Shown: positions 8,536 through 17,677, counted from the first letter of the stretch. The stretch is 64,000 nt of DNA from Tellurirhabdus rosea (GCF_026278345.1 NZ_CP111085.1:1810001-1874000), one strand, 5' to 3'. Made by a program: numbers and translations. The notes: generated by a model from the letters alone, not told the origin.

Positions 8536-9743
8536 TTCGCCGATTCCTTCACTTTTTCGTAAATCATGACCTGGTTGGACATCACCTTCGAGAAGCCGCG
8601 CACGTCGTCGCCCGTCCAGGCGTTGTTCATCTCGCCATACGACCCGAATTTCGCCGACATCAGGTCAAACGGGGATTCGATGCCCAGCACCGTGAAGCGG
8701 TACGGAGCCAGCTGGACGTGGACTTTGCCCGTCACCTGGCTTTGGGTATCGGTCAGGAAGGTTTCGAGGTTGCGCATGGCCGGTTCGAGGAACTGGCCTT
8801 CGTGCAGCATCGTGCCGTACCAGTTGGCCAGTTGTTCTTTCCAGGTCAGCTGCCACTTGGTCAGCACGTGTTTTTCGAGCGTGTGGTGCGCTTTCAGGAT
8901 AATCAGCGGGGCCGGGGCCTCGAAGCCCACGCGGCCTTTGATGCCGATGATGGTGTCGCCCACGTGAATGTCGCGGCCGATGCCGTACGGTCCGGCCAGT
9001 TCGGTCAGCTTCTGAATGGCCCCGACGGGGTTGTCAAAACGCTCCTCGCCAATCGTCGGCCCGGCAATCCCTTTCAGTTCGCCCGCCTCGAAGTGCAGCG
9101 TGATCTGCGTCGGCTCGGTCTGCGTGACCTGCGTCGGCCAGGCTTCTTCGGGCAGGTAGCCGTGGGAAGTCAGGGTTTCCTTCCCGCCGACGGACGTTCC
9201 CCAGAGGCCCTTGTTGATGGAATACGCCGCCTTGTGCCACTCCTGCTCCACGCCTTTGGATTTCAGGAATTCGATTTCGGCCTCGCGCGAAAGCCGCAGG
9301 TCGCGGATGGGCGTGATGATTTCGGCCTCCGGAATGATGATGCGGAAGGCCATGTCGAAGCGCACCTGGTCGTTGCCGGCCCCCGTCGAGCCGTGGGCGA
9401 TGGCGTCGGCCCCGATGCTCTTGGCGTATTCGGCCACGGCAATGGCCTGAAAAATCCGTTCGGCGCTGACGCAGAGCGGATACGTATTGTTTTTCAGCAC
9501 GTTCCCGAATACGAGGTATTTGAGGCAGTGCTGGTAGTAATCGTCGGTTTTGCTGACCGTCGCGTGGGATTTCACGCCCAGCGAATACGCCCGTTCTTCG
9601 ATGGCTTTCAGCTCCACTTCGGAGAACCCACCCGTGTCAACCAGCACGGAATGAATTTCGTGGCCCAGTTCTTCGGAAAGATATTTGACACAAAACGAGG
9701 TATCCAGACCTCCGCTGAAGGCAAGTACGACTTTTTTAGACAT
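8532..9743 (-). CDS. argG: Argininosuccinate synthase
   Basis: Joins citrulline and aspartate with ATP to give argininosuccinate. The N-type ATP pyrophosphatase motif SGGLDTS is at residues 10-16, and STGAGNDQVRFD plus YSINKGLWGTSVGGKE are further ArgG signatures. At 403 residues it has the normal length. It is the first gene of an argG-argC operon (overlap ATGA). A TACTTTTG element about 90 bp upstream is a possible promoter. Confidence 0.96.
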   Translation of the reverse strand: MSKKVVLAFSGGLDTSFCVKYLSEELGHEIHSVLVDTGGFSEVELKAIEERAYSLGVKSHATVSKTDDYYQHCLKYLVFGNVLKNNTYPLCVSAERIFQAIAVAEYAKSIGADAIAHGSTGAGNDQVRFDMAFRIIIPEAEIITPIRDLRLSREAEIEFLKSKGVEQEWHKAAYSINKGLWGTSVGGKETLTSHGYLPEEAWPTQVTQTEPTQITLHFEAGELKGIAGPTIGEERFDNPVGAIQKLTELAGPYGIGRDIHVGDTIIGIKGRVGFEAPAPLIILKAHHTLEKHVLTKWQLTWKEQLANWYGTMLHEGQFLEPAMRNLETFLTDTQSQVTGKVHVQLAPYRFTVLGIESPFDLMSAKFGSYGEMNNAWTGDDVRGFSKVMSNQVMIYEKVKESAK

Positions 9744-9829
9744 TATTATTAGTAACTAAGCCCGTGTTTAGGCGGGCAGTAAAAGAAACGAATAAGCGTT
9801 GAAAGGCGTTGATGAAGCAATTGGCGCTG

Positions 9830-9837
9830 CAAAAGTA
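9830..9837 (-). promoter_or_regulatory. Possible Bacteroidota -7 element for argG-argC
   Basis: The minus strand reads TACTTTTG, an exact match to the TAnnTTTG consensus, about 87 bp before the argG start. No well-spaced -33 TTG was found, so support is the -7 element and its location. Confidence 0.4.
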
Positions 9838-9928
9838 CCTCTATTTCAAAGACGATGGGAATAAAGAGCGCAAAAAACCCGCTCGGGCTGCCAAGTTCCC
9901 TGAATCCAACTACCTGCTCACCAGGATT

Positions 9929-10489
9929 CTACTCCAGTTCGACATTCGCGTCGTCAATCGTCTCGCTCTGGTTCGTGAAACGCCACTTCTGTTTGTATAC
10001 CGACCGGTAAACAATCGTCACCTTCATCCTGTCGGCGATTTTTCTTCTTAACCAGCTTCCCTCCCGGCCCCCGGCAATTTCGACCAGCCGGATGCTTTCA
10101 CCCTGCGGAATGACCAGACCCTTCGACAAGGTGGACGTAGTGACATGGTTAGCGAATGCGGTGGAATCTTTGAGCTGCGGCAGTAACTTGTCGATATCGT
10201 CGTACGACTTCCCTTCATAATCGAGCGTTACCGCTTCGATAAAGGCTGGTCCCAGTCCTTTGTTGGCGACCACGAAGGCGTACCCGGTTTTGTCGTCATC
10301 GATTCCACTCGTGTTGAAGGTTTGCAGGATGGGGATGACGGATGCATACTGCTGTGTCCGTTGCAGATACGCCTGATAAAACGTAATTCCCAGGGCGCAC
10401 ACGCTGGTAATGACCGCAGTAATGCTTAACAGAATGTCAACAGAAACACGTTGCCGTGTCACGGCACTTTTCTCCTTTTTGTCTACCAT
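9929..10489 (-). CDS. Small membrane-anchored protein of unknown function
   Basis: I do not recognise a family. The 186 residues start with a charged cytoplasmic segment (MVDKKEKSAVTRQR), then one hydrophobic helix (about residues 17-41), then a soluble domain of about 140 residues rich in beta-strand-like stretches (GYAFVVANKGLGPAFIEAVTLDYEG). The phrase on neutral or slightly extended N-G-xx-P-A resembles Ig-like sensory domains seen in single-pass bacterial membrane proteins, but this is only an impression. It has its own spacing on both sides, and a terminator hairpin of the upstream GNAT gene precedes it. Confidence 0.75.
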   Translation of the reverse strand: MVDKKEKSAVTRQRVSVDILLSITAVITSVCALGITFYQAYLQRTQQYASVIPILQTFNTSGIDDDKTGYAFVVANKGLGPAFIEAVTLDYEGKSYDDIDKLLPQLKDSTAFANHVTTSTLSKGLVIPQGESIRLVEIAGGREGSWLRRKIADRMKVTIVYRSVYKQKWRFTNQSETIDDANVELE

Positions 10490-10533
10490 CAGAGGGTTTG
10501 GTATTTCTTCCGTGAGTAACCGACAAAACTAAA

Positions 10534-10565
10534 GATCCCTTCCAACGGCAGGGTCGGAAGGGATC
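10534..10565 (-). terminator. Terminator of the GNAT gene
   Basis: Inverted arms gatcccttcc (10534-10543) and ggaagggatc (10556-10565) form a 10-bp stem. On the minus strand it is followed by tttagttttg. It lies 44 bp past the GNAT stop. Confidence 0.6.
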
Positions 10566-10608
10566 CATGGGGCGGCATTTTACGTGCGGGCCGAAGCCCG
10601 TGGGTGCT

Positions 10609-11319
10609 CTATACCGATTCCAGTTCCCGCTCCACTTTCCGCGCCCGCTGGCGATCCTGAAAACGGAGCAGAATCCGCTGTTTGATGCGCATCCAGCGTT
10701 CGTAAAGCTTCGATTCCTTGATGAAGTCCCAGGGTTCGGGCTCTTTTTCGGCCGGTTTCTGCTGCACTTTTTCGGGCTCGTAGAGCATGCCGGTGCAAAG
10801 GCAGTGCTTGCGGTTGGTCCGGCTCAGGATGTCGTAGTTGACGCAGCTCGAACAGCCTTTCCAGAACGCGTCGTCGGCGGGCAGTTCGCTGAACGTCACC
10901 GGCTCGTAACCCAGTTCCGAGTTTATTTTCATGACGGCCAGACTGGTGGTCAGACCGATGATCTTGGCATTGGGGTATTTGGTCCGCGAGAGCTTGAACG
11001 CCTCGGCCTTGATGCGCGTGGCGATGCCGCTCTTGCGGTGGTCGGGATGGACGATGAGGCCCGAGTTGGCGACAAACTTGCCGTGTTCCCACGTTTCGAT
11101 GTAGCAGAATCCCACCCATTCGCCCGTGTTGGTGGTGGCGATAATGGCCTTCCCCTCTGTCATTTTCTCCATCAGATAGACGGGCGAGCGTTTGGCAATG
11201 CCGGTTCCCCGGGCCTTGGCGCTCTGTTCCATCTCCTCACAAATCGTATCGGCCAGCGTTAGATGGTTTTCGTTGGCAACCTGAACTACATAAATGTCCT
11301 GTTTCTCCTCGGGATTCAT
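10609..11319 (-). CDS. GNAT acyltransferase with C-terminal Cys cluster (candidate N-acylglutamate synthase)
   Basis: The first 150 residues form a GNAT domain: GEWVGFCYIETW is a core strand pair and VHPDHRKSGIATRI is the acetyl-CoA loop. It is followed by a Cys cluster (Cys156, Cys159, Cys173, Cys175; CxxC-x13-CxC), which could bind a metal, and by a basic helical tail. The ATG at 11319 is chosen over an upstream GTG at 11337. GNAT genes of this kind commonly neighbour argG/argC in Bacteroidota, where no classical ArgA is present; a role in making N-acyl- or N-succinylglutamate is therefore plausible but is inference from context. Confidence 0.75.
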   Translation of the reverse strand: MNPEEKQDIYVVQVANENHLTLADTICEEMEQSAKARGTGIAKRSPVYLMEKMTEGKAIIATTNTGEWVGFCYIETWEHGKFVANSGLIVHPDHRKSGIATRIKAEAFKLSRTKYPNAKIIGLTTSLAVMKINSELGYEPVTFSELPADDAFWKGCSSCVNYDILSRTNRKHCLCTGMLYEPEKVQQKPAEKEPEPWDFIKESKLYERWMRIKQRILLRFQDRQRARKVERELESV

Positions 11320-11847
11320 CGTCGTTAAAAACTGCACTCCTCCCCGGAGACGACCTTATCCGGATGGGAGCTGATAAAAAAATAAGAAAGAATTGGATAA
11401 AATAAGGATAGGGGCGAAAAGGCTTGCCACGTAGGCAGGCAATCAGCGTCGGGACCTTTCGGCCCTGAACCGGAATGGCGTGGTATGGTAGAAGGTCAGT
11501 ATGTGATTCGTCTTACCCATTTCGGTCTGAAAAAGCGGACAATGTTAGGGAAATTGTTGGTGTCTCGCAAAAGCTATAACGGATTTTTTTACGAATGGTT
11601 CGGGGGCCGGATAAAACATTTCATACGAACACCGGGTATACCGGCTAAAACCAAAACTATACCACTCTCCTTTCGTTATGAAAACTTTCTTACCGCTCAC
11701 CTCCCCCGCCCGGGTCGTCGGCGCCTCCATGCCTTTTTCTGCCGCTCCCGTCGCTTCTTTTGCCGTCGCTGTGGCCCTTCCCTGCGATCCGCAACGCCCC
11801 GGCCGCCGCTGATCTGTCCTGCATTCGTCACCCAATCCACACCTTAT
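11320..11847. other. Gene-poor region upstream of susC
   Basis: This 528-bp stretch separates two divergent genes. A continuous open frame extends upstream of susC to 11485, but it lacks a signal peptide and is probably untranslated. A separate 44-codon frame with ATG at 11678 and TGA at 11810-11812 encodes a hydrophobic, Ala/Pro-rich peptide that could be a leader. No clear TAnnTTTG promoter was seen. The segment 11420-11475 has small imperfect dyads but no recognised riboswitch. Confidence 0.4.
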
Positions 11848-14800
11848 ATGCCTTCATTTCTACGCCCGCTGGCCGTGCTGATGCTCGCCTGGCTCTGCTT
11901 TTTTCCGCTTGATGTCTTGTGGGCCCAACGCGCCACCCGCCCCGAGAACACCGGCAACGTCATAAACGGCCGTATTCTGACCGAAACCGGCGAGGCTCTG
12001 CCCGGCGTTACCGTCGTGGTCAAAGGCACCACGCGGGGCACCCAGACCGACGCCAGCGGCAACTTTCAGCTGACCGCCCCGCCGGACGGGGCACTGACCG
12101 TCAGCTTTGTCGGCTACACCACCCGGGAAGTGCCGGTTGGGGCGCAGACGAACTTCACGCTGACACTGCAGGAAGATACCCGCGCCCTGAGTGAAGTGGT
12201 GGTGGTCGGTTACGGAGCGCAGCGGCGCTCGACGCTCACCGGGGCCGTTTCCGACGTGTCGGGCAATGAACTGATCCGGAGTCCGCAGCCGAACGTCACC
12301 AACTCGCTCGTCGGCCGCACGCCCGGCCTGATCGCCGTCAACCGCTCGGGCGAGCCGGGCAACGACGCGGCCCAGCTCTTTATCCGGGGACGCGGCACGC
12401 TCGGGGACGCCTCGCCGCTCATTGTCATCGACGGGGTCGCCAATCGCCTCGGCAGTTTTGACCGTATAGACCCCACCGAAATCGAAAGCATCAGCATTCT
12501 CAAGGACGCCTCCGCGGCCATCTACGGCTCGCAGGCGGCCAACGGCGTCGTGCTGATCACCACCAAACGGGGCAAAACGGGCAAACCGACCGTCAGTTAC
12601 AGCTTCAATCAGGGACTGGCCACCCCGACCCGCATTCCCGACATGGCCGACGCGGCCACCTTCGCCACTATTCAGAACGAAATCCGGTACTATCAGAACC
12701 CCACAGCCCCGCAGTACGTCTACACGCCGGACGAAATCGAAAAATTCCGCAACGGCTCCGACCCGATCAGCTATCCGAACACGAACTGGCTGCGCACGAT
12801 TCTGAAACCGGTCTCGCCCCAGCACCGGCATACGCTGGGTGTCAGCGGCGGCACCGAGTCGCTTCGCTACCTCATTTCGGTCGGCAATCTGTTTCAGGAC
12901 GGGTTTTACCGGAACGGTACGGCCAACTACAACCAGTACAGCGTCCGGGCGAATCTGGACGCCAGCATCGGGAAGAACCTCCGCATCGGCCTCGACCTGA
13001 ACGGGCGGCAGGAAGACCGCAACGCCCCCCGCGACAGTGCTTCGCGCATTTTCCGGTACGCACTCCGGGCCTACCCCACGCTCCCGGCTTATTATCCAAA
13101 TGGCCTCGCAGGCCCCGGCACCGACCAGGGCCGGAACCCCGTTTTACAGGTCACCGACGCCCTGGGCCGCCTCCGCGACCGCCGCACCTTCCTCAACGCC
13201 ACGCTCCGGCTGGCCGAACAACTGCCCTTTGTGCCCGGCCTGTCGGTCGACGGGTTTGTGGCCGTGGACAAGCAGTTTCGGTTCGACCGGCAATGGGACA
13301 CGCCCTGGACGGTGTACCAGTACGACGCTACGACACGGCAATACCAGCCCATTCCGAGCGGGCCGCCCACGCCCGAGCTGTCGCAGCGGCAGTGGAACGA
13401 AACCCTGCTGACGCTGAACGCCCGGCTGGCTTACGAACGAACGCTGGGTCCGCACCGCTTCGCCGGATTCGTCGCCTACGAGCAAAGCACCTACCGCCGC
13501 GATTATTTCGACGCCTTCCGGACGGGTTTCCTCAGCGACCGCATCGACCAGTTGTTTGCGGGCGACGAAACGGGCATGCGCAACTTTGGAACGGCCTTTG
13601 AATCGGCGCGGCAGAACTACTTCGGGCGGGTGCAGTACCATTTTTCCGAACGCTACTTTGCCGAGTTTCAGGCGCGGTACGACGGTTCGCAGAACTTTCC
13701 GCGGGCCCGGCGTTTTGGCTTTTTCCCGGCGGCTTCGGTCGCCTGGCGCCTGTCCGAGGAGCCGTGGTTCAAAGGAAAACTGGGGTTTGTCAACAACCTG
13801 AAACTGCGCGCTTCTTACGGCCTGATGGGCAACGACCGCATTCCGCAGTTCCAGTATCTGGCAGCGTACGGCTACGACTATTACGTCCTGGGCGATGATC
13901 CGGCACTGGTCAAAGGGCTGCGGCCGACCGGCGTACCGAATCCGAACATTACCTGGGAAGTGGCCCGCACGGCCAATGTCGCGGTGGAAGGAGCTCTTTT
14001 CGGCGGAAAACTGGACTTTACGGTCGATTACTTCCATTCGCGCCGCAACAACATCCTGACCAAACGCAATCTGTCGGTGCCGGACTACACGGGCATTATT
14101 CTGCCCGACGAAAACATTGGCATCGTGGTCAACCGGGGCGTCGATTTGCAGTTGATGCACAGCCACACCTACGGCGGCATCAATCTCTCGGCCGGGGTCA
14201 ATTTCACGTTTGCCCGCAACAAAGCCGTGTACCTCGACGAACCGACCGGCCTGCCCGACTACCAGCGGCAGGAAGGCCAACCCATCTGGGCACCCATCCG
14301 CGACCTGACGACCAACGGCCTGTTTTACAACGCCATCGGCATTTTCCGCGACCAGTCGGCCGTGGACGCTTACCCGCACGTGCTGGGGGCCGGGCCGGGT
14401 GATCTGCGCTACGAAGACGTGAACGGCGACGGGCAGATTACGCCGGAAGACCGCATCCGGCCGCGTTTCAGCAACATTCCGGAAATTGTGTACGGCGTCC
14501 CGCTCACGCTGAGCTACAAGGGCTTCGACTTTAATCTGCTCGTGCAGGGACAGGCCCGCGTGTCGCAATACCTGCTGCTGGAATCCGGCTCGACGGGTAA
14601 TTTCTTCGCCGAGGATGCCGCCAACCGCTGGCGTCCCGATAACCCGGACGGCACGTTCCCGCGGGTGGCCGACAAAATGTACGACGGCGTCAACGGCGCG
14701 TATCCGAACACGTTCTGGCTGAAAAATGCGGCGTTTGTCCGGCTCAAAAACGTGGAGTTCGGCTACACGATTCCGCGCTCCCTGCTCGACCGGCTGAAGA

Positions 14801-14946
14801 TCCAGAGCCTGCGCCTCTACGCCAGCGGCTTCAACCTCCTGACGCTCGACCGGCTCAAAACCATCGACCCGGAAGGGGGCAGCGCCCTCGGCTGGTTCTA
14901 CCCCCAGCAGCGGATTTTCAATGTGGGACTGAATGTGAGATTGTGA
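11848..14946 (+). CDS. SusC/RagA-type TonB-linked outer membrane protein
   Basis: Outer-membrane transporter (1032 residues) that works with the SusD lipoprotein encoded next to import an oligosaccharide or other oligomer. A signal peptide (about residues 1-27, ending VLWAQ) precedes a carboxypeptidase-like domain (GRILTETGEALPGVTVVVKG, about 38-115), the conserved SEVVVVGYGAQRR/LTGAVS junction, a plug with LRGRGT-like IRGRGTLGD and VIDGV, and a large beta-barrel ending in an aromatic-rich C-terminus. The ATG at 11848 gives this signal peptide directly. No glycoside hydrolase or anti-sigma pair is adjacent, so the substrate cannot be guessed. Confidence 0.94.
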   Translation: MPSFLRPLAVLMLAWLCFFPLDVLWAQRATRPENTGNVINGRILTETGEALPGVTVVVKGTTRGTQTDASGNFQLTAPPDGALTVSFVGYTTREVPVGAQTNFTLTLQEDTRALSEVVVVGYGAQRRSTLTGAVSDVSGNELIRSPQPNVTNSLVGRTPGLIAVNRSGEPGNDAAQLFIRGRGTLGDASPLIVIDGVANRLGSFDRIDPTEIESISILKDASAAIYGSQAANGVVLITTKRGKTGKPTVSYSFNQGLATPTRIPDMADAATFATIQNEIRYYQNPTAPQYVYTPDEIEKFRNGSDPISYPNTNWLRTILKPVSPQHRHTLGVSGGTESLRYLISVGNLFQDGFYRNGTANYNQYSVRANLDASIGKNLRIGLDLNGRQEDRNAPRDSASRIFRYALRAYPTLPAYYPNGLAGPGTDQGRNPVLQVTDALGRLRDRRTFLNATLRLAEQLPFVPGLSVDGFVAVDKQFRFDRQWDTPWTVYQYDATTRQYQPIPSGPPTPELSQRQWNETLLTLNARLAYERTLGPHRFAGFVAYEQSTYRRDYFDAFRTGFLSDRIDQLFAGDETGMRNFGTAFESARQNYFGRVQYHFSERYFAEFQARYDGSQNFPRARRFGFFPAASVAWRLSEEPWFKGKLGFVNNLKLRASYGLMGNDRIPQFQYLAAYGYDYYVLGDDPALVKGLRPTGVPNPNITWEVARTANVAVEGALFGGKLDFTVDYFHSRRNNILTKRNLSVPDYTGIILPDENIGIVVNRGVDLQLMHSHTYGGINLSAGVNFTFARNKAVYLDEPTGLPDYQRQEGQPIWAPIRDLTTNGLFYNAIGIFRDQSAVDAYPHVLGAGPGDLRYEDVNGDGQITPEDRIRPRFSNIPEIVYGVPLTLSYKGFDFNLLVQGQARVSQYLLLESGSTGNFFAEDAANRWRPDNPDGTFPRVADKMYDGVNGAYPNTFWLKNAAFVRLKNVEFGYTIPRSLLDRLKIQSLRLYASGFNLLTLDRLKTIDPEGGSALGWFYPQQRIFNVGLNVRL

Positions 14947-14953
14947 ACAAACG

Positions 14954-15044
14954 GGTTTATGGTTTATAGTTTAGGGTTAATGGTTGTAAATCAACACCTA
15001 AGCTCTTCGCCAAACTATAAACTATAGACCCTAAACCATAAACC
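14954..15044. repeat. Inverted repeat between susC and susD
   Basis: ggtttatggttta at 14954-14966 is inverted at 15032-15044, and tatagttta at 14965-14973 is inverted at 15018-15026. The hairpin lies inside the susC-susD operon, ending 5 bp before the susD start. It could attenuate or stabilise the downstream message. Confidence 0.6.
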
Positions 15045-15048
15045 AGTA

Positions 15049-16644
15049 ATGAAAAAGACAACCCTCCTCCTCTTCCTCGCCCTCACCGGCTGCCAGGACG
15101 ATTTTCTTGAGAAACAGCCGATTGACCAGTTTACCGATGAGGCCGTCTGGTCGGACCCGAAGCTTGTGGTGCCCTTCGTCAATTCGAAATACAACAGCAT
15201 CGGCTGGGGCTTTGACGAAGTGCTGTGGGCCTCGCTTTCCGACGAAGCCATGTTCAAGCACGATTACGGCACCCATCTCGTCAACCGGGGCGAAGTAGGC
15301 CCGTCGAACCTCGGCATCACCAATTCGTGGACCAAAAATTACGGCTACATCCGCGACGTGAACCTGTTTTTCGAGCGCATTGACGACGTGCCGATGGATG
15401 AAGCGCTTAAAAAGCGGCTGATGGGCGAAATGAAGTTTATCCGGGCGTTTCGATACTTTGATCTGATCCGGAACTACGGCGAAGTCCCGCTGATTACGAA
15501 GACGTTCGGGCTAAACGACGACTTTACGCAGGTCCGCCGGGCACCGCTGGCCGAAGGCACCGCCTTTGTGGTCAAGGAAGCCGACGAAGCCGCGGCGCTG
15601 CTGCCGCTCGCCTACGAAGGCGCCGACGTCGGGCGGGCGACCCGCGGCGCGGCCCTGGCCCTGAAAGCCCGGATGCTGCTCTACGCCGCCAGCCCGCTTT
15701 ACAGCCCGTCCCGCGACGCCGCCAAATGGCAGCAGGCCGCCGATGCCGCCAAAGCCGTTCTGGATTTGGGGCAATACCAGCTTTATCCCAACTATCAGGA
15801 GTTGTTCCTGACGCCGCACAATGCGGAGGTGATTTTCGAACGGGCGCGGGTCGCCGTGGGCGACGGCTGGGTGCATCTCGAACTGTCGAACGGTCCGAAC
15901 GGCTACGGCGGCTGGGGCGGAAACATGCCGCTGCAAAATCTGGTGGATGCCTACCAGACCAGTACCGGCAAGAACATCACCGACCCGACTTCGGGCTATA
16001 ATCCGCAGAATCCTTACCTGAACCGCGACCCCCGTTTCTACGCCACCATTCTGTACAACGGCGCGAAATACAAAGATCGGGCGGTCGAAACCTTTGTGCC
16101 CGGCGGCAAGGATTCGCAGGACGGGCCGGAAGAATGGAACACCAGCATCACGGGGTATTACCTGCGTAAGTTCATGAACGAGCGCAAACAACTGAAAGAC
16201 TTCAGCAACGGCAGCACCACGCACTGGATTCATTTCCGGCTGGGCGAAGTGCTGCTCAACTATGCCGAGGCCCGCAATGAAGCCTCCGGACCCGACGCGA
16301 CGGTTTACGACGCGGTCAACCAGATTCGGGCGCGGGTCAGCATGCCGACCCTTCCGGCCGGACTGTCGCAGGCCCAGATGCGGGAGGCCATCCGCCGCGA
16401 ACGGCAGGTAGAACTGGCCTTTGAAGAACATCGTTATTACGACGTGCGCCGATGGCAGATCGCCGGACAGACCGAAAGCCAGCCCGCCCGCGGCATCATC
16501 GTCACCAAAAATCCGGACGGAACGCTGAAGCACGAGGTTACGACGGTACAGGAGCGCCGCTTCGCCGACCGTAACTACTGGCTGCCGATTCCGTTCAAGG
16601 AAACGCAGGCCAATCCGGCTCTGAAGCAGAATCCGGGCTGGTGA
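15049..16644 (+). CDS. SusD/RagB-type nutrient-binding lipoprotein
   Basis: Surface lipoprotein that caps the SusC barrel and binds substrate. The short signal ends in a lipobox (LALTGC; Cys15) and is followed by QDDFLEKQPIDQFTDEAVW, a typical SusD start. The TPR-like core is visible in GEMKFIRAFRYFDLIRNYGEVPLIT and RGAALALKARMLLYAASPLY, and the C-terminal INQIRARVSMPTLP / AIRRERQVELAFEEHRYYDVRRW motif is diagnostic. The 531 residues are typical. It is co-transcribed with susC and ends at a strong terminator. Confidence 0.95.
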   Translation: MKKTTLLLFLALTGCQDDFLEKQPIDQFTDEAVWSDPKLVVPFVNSKYNSIGWGFDEVLWASLSDEAMFKHDYGTHLVNRGEVGPSNLGITNSWTKNYGYIRDVNLFFERIDDVPMDEALKKRLMGEMKFIRAFRYFDLIRNYGEVPLITKTFGLNDDFTQVRRAPLAEGTAFVVKEADEAAALLPLAYEGADVGRATRGAALALKARMLLYAASPLYSPSRDAAKWQQAADAAKAVLDLGQYQLYPNYQELFLTPHNAEVIFERARVAVGDGWVHLELSNGPNGYGGWGGNMPLQNLVDAYQTSTGKNITDPTSGYNPQNPYLNRDPRFYATILYNGAKYKDRAVETFVPGGKDSQDGPEEWNTSITGYYLRKFMNERKQLKDFSNGSTTHWIHFRLGEVLLNYAEARNEASGPDATVYDAVNQIRARVSMPTLPAGLSQAQMREAIRRERQVELAFEEHRYYDVRRWQIAGQTESQPARGIIVTKNPDGTLKHEVTTVQERRFADRNYWLPIPFKETQANPALKQNPGW

Positions 16645-16675
16645 AATTAACCAGCCGGTTACAGCGCTGCTCAGG

Positions 16676-16728
16676 TTCCGGTCTAAAAGCCGCTTAACGC
16701 TCGTTTTGGGGCGGCTTTTAGACCGGAA
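16676..16728 (+). terminator. Terminator after susD
   Basis: An 18-bp perfect stem (16676-16693 with 16711-16728) closes a 17-nt loop 31 bp after the susD stop and is followed by aaaataattgttta. It ends the susC-susD transcript. Confidence 0.8.
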
Positions 16729-16785
16729 AATAATTGTTTATCTCAACCTGAATCGCCATATTTGTTACAAAACCTTCCCCACTTC

Positions 16786-17412
16786 ATGAATCGCCTGTCT
16801 GCCGATGACCTCATCTACGGCTACATCAACGGTATATTCCCGATGGCCGATTCCGACGGTACCCTGTACTGGTACTCGCCGGACCCCCGCGCGGTGATTC
16901 CGCTGGAGACCTATCGCCCTTCCCGTTCGCTTCGCCCCATCCTGAACAAAGGAACATTTGAAATTAGGCTGAATGCCAACTTTGAACAGGTGATGCGCTA
17001 CTGTGCCGAACCCCGCTACAGCGGCGACAGCACCTGGATTTCAGACGAAATCATCGAGGCTTATGTTGAACTTCACCAGCTTGGGCTTGCACACAGCGTC
17101 GAGACGTATATAGATGGACGTTTAGTTGGCGGGCTGTACGGCGTGGCGCTCGGAGCGGCTTTTTTCGGCGAATCCATGTTCTATCTGGCCCCCAACGCTT
17201 CCAAAGTTGCCTTTCATTACCTCATCGAAATTCTCCGCAGACAGCACTTCGAATTGCTCGATACCCAGTTCATCAACGACAACGTCCGGCGTTTCGGCGC
17301 CCTCGAAATTCCCCGCACCGAATACATGAAGATCCTGAAACGGGTGATCCAGAAAAAAGCCCGCTTCTCCGAGCCCGTCCTCGAACACCTCTTCCGGAAT
17401 CACGCGGAGTGA
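16786..17412 (+). CDS. aat: Leucyl/phenylalanyl-tRNA-protein transferase
   Basis: Transfers Leu or Phe from tRNA to the N-terminus of proteins carrying basic N-terminal residues, creating N-degrons for ClpS/ClpAP. Signatures are LIYGYINGIFPMAD, LYWYSPDPRAVIPLE, SGDSTWISDEIIEAYVELHQLG and GVALGAAFFGESMF. The ATG at 16786 removes eight residues from a TTG-started frame and fits the family start. Length is 208, short of E. coli (234) but usual for the phylum. An intergenic repeat begins right after the stop. Confidence 0.94.
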   Translation: MNRLSADDLIYGYINGIFPMADSDGTLYWYSPDPRAVIPLETYRPSRSLRPILNKGTFEIRLNANFEQVMRYCAEPRYSGDSTWISDEIIEAYVELHQLGLAHSVETYIDGRLVGGLYGVALGAAFFGESMFYLAPNASKVAFHYLIEILRRQHFELLDTQFINDNVRRFGALEIPRTEYMKILKRVIQKKARFSEPVLEHLFRNHAE

Positions 17413-17413
17413 A

Positions 17414-17560
17414 ATGAATGATTGAATGGTTGAATGACTGAATGACTGATTGCAAGATATTGGGTGGCGTTGCCGCAACTCGTTACTTCACCCAATCACT
17501 CATTCACCCAATCATTCATTCACTCAATCACTCATTCACTCAATCACTCATTCACTCAAT
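17414..17560. repeat. GAATGATTG-type intergenic repeat with tandem tail
   Basis: Starting 2 bp after aat, repeated TGAATGA/TTGAATG words run to about 17450 and are matched in inverted orientation by CATTCAC/CAATCACT words at 17489-17560. Within the right half, cactcaatcactcatt occurs twice in tandem (17521-17536, 17537-17552) plus half a unit. The arms are imperfect. The same words recur near 29.2, 33.0 and 57.1 kb. Confidence 0.7.
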
Positions 17561-17575
17561 TAAAATAAATCGCCG

Positions 17576-17583
17576 TACTTTTG
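17576..17583 (+). promoter_or_regulatory. Possible -7 element for proB-proA
   Basis: TACTTTTG matches TAnnTTTG exactly and lies 94 bp before the proB start, directly after the tandem repeat. A clear -33 element was not found. Confidence 0.45.
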
Positions 17584-17677
17584 TGGCCGCTACGCTTCAT
17601 CTTCCTGAAAAGCGCGGGACTTGCCGTTCTGCGCTCCATCGCGGTAAATCCATTAATCTGTGTAATCCAAGTTCAGG

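Noticed and set aside
11485-11847. N-terminal extension of SusC by 121 residues
   Set aside because: The extension is Arg/Pro-rich without export signal, while the ATG at 11848 gives a proper signal peptide.
17489-17560. Possible CRISPR array
   Set aside because: The repeat units are 8-16 bp, contiguous and without unique spacers; no cas genes are present.
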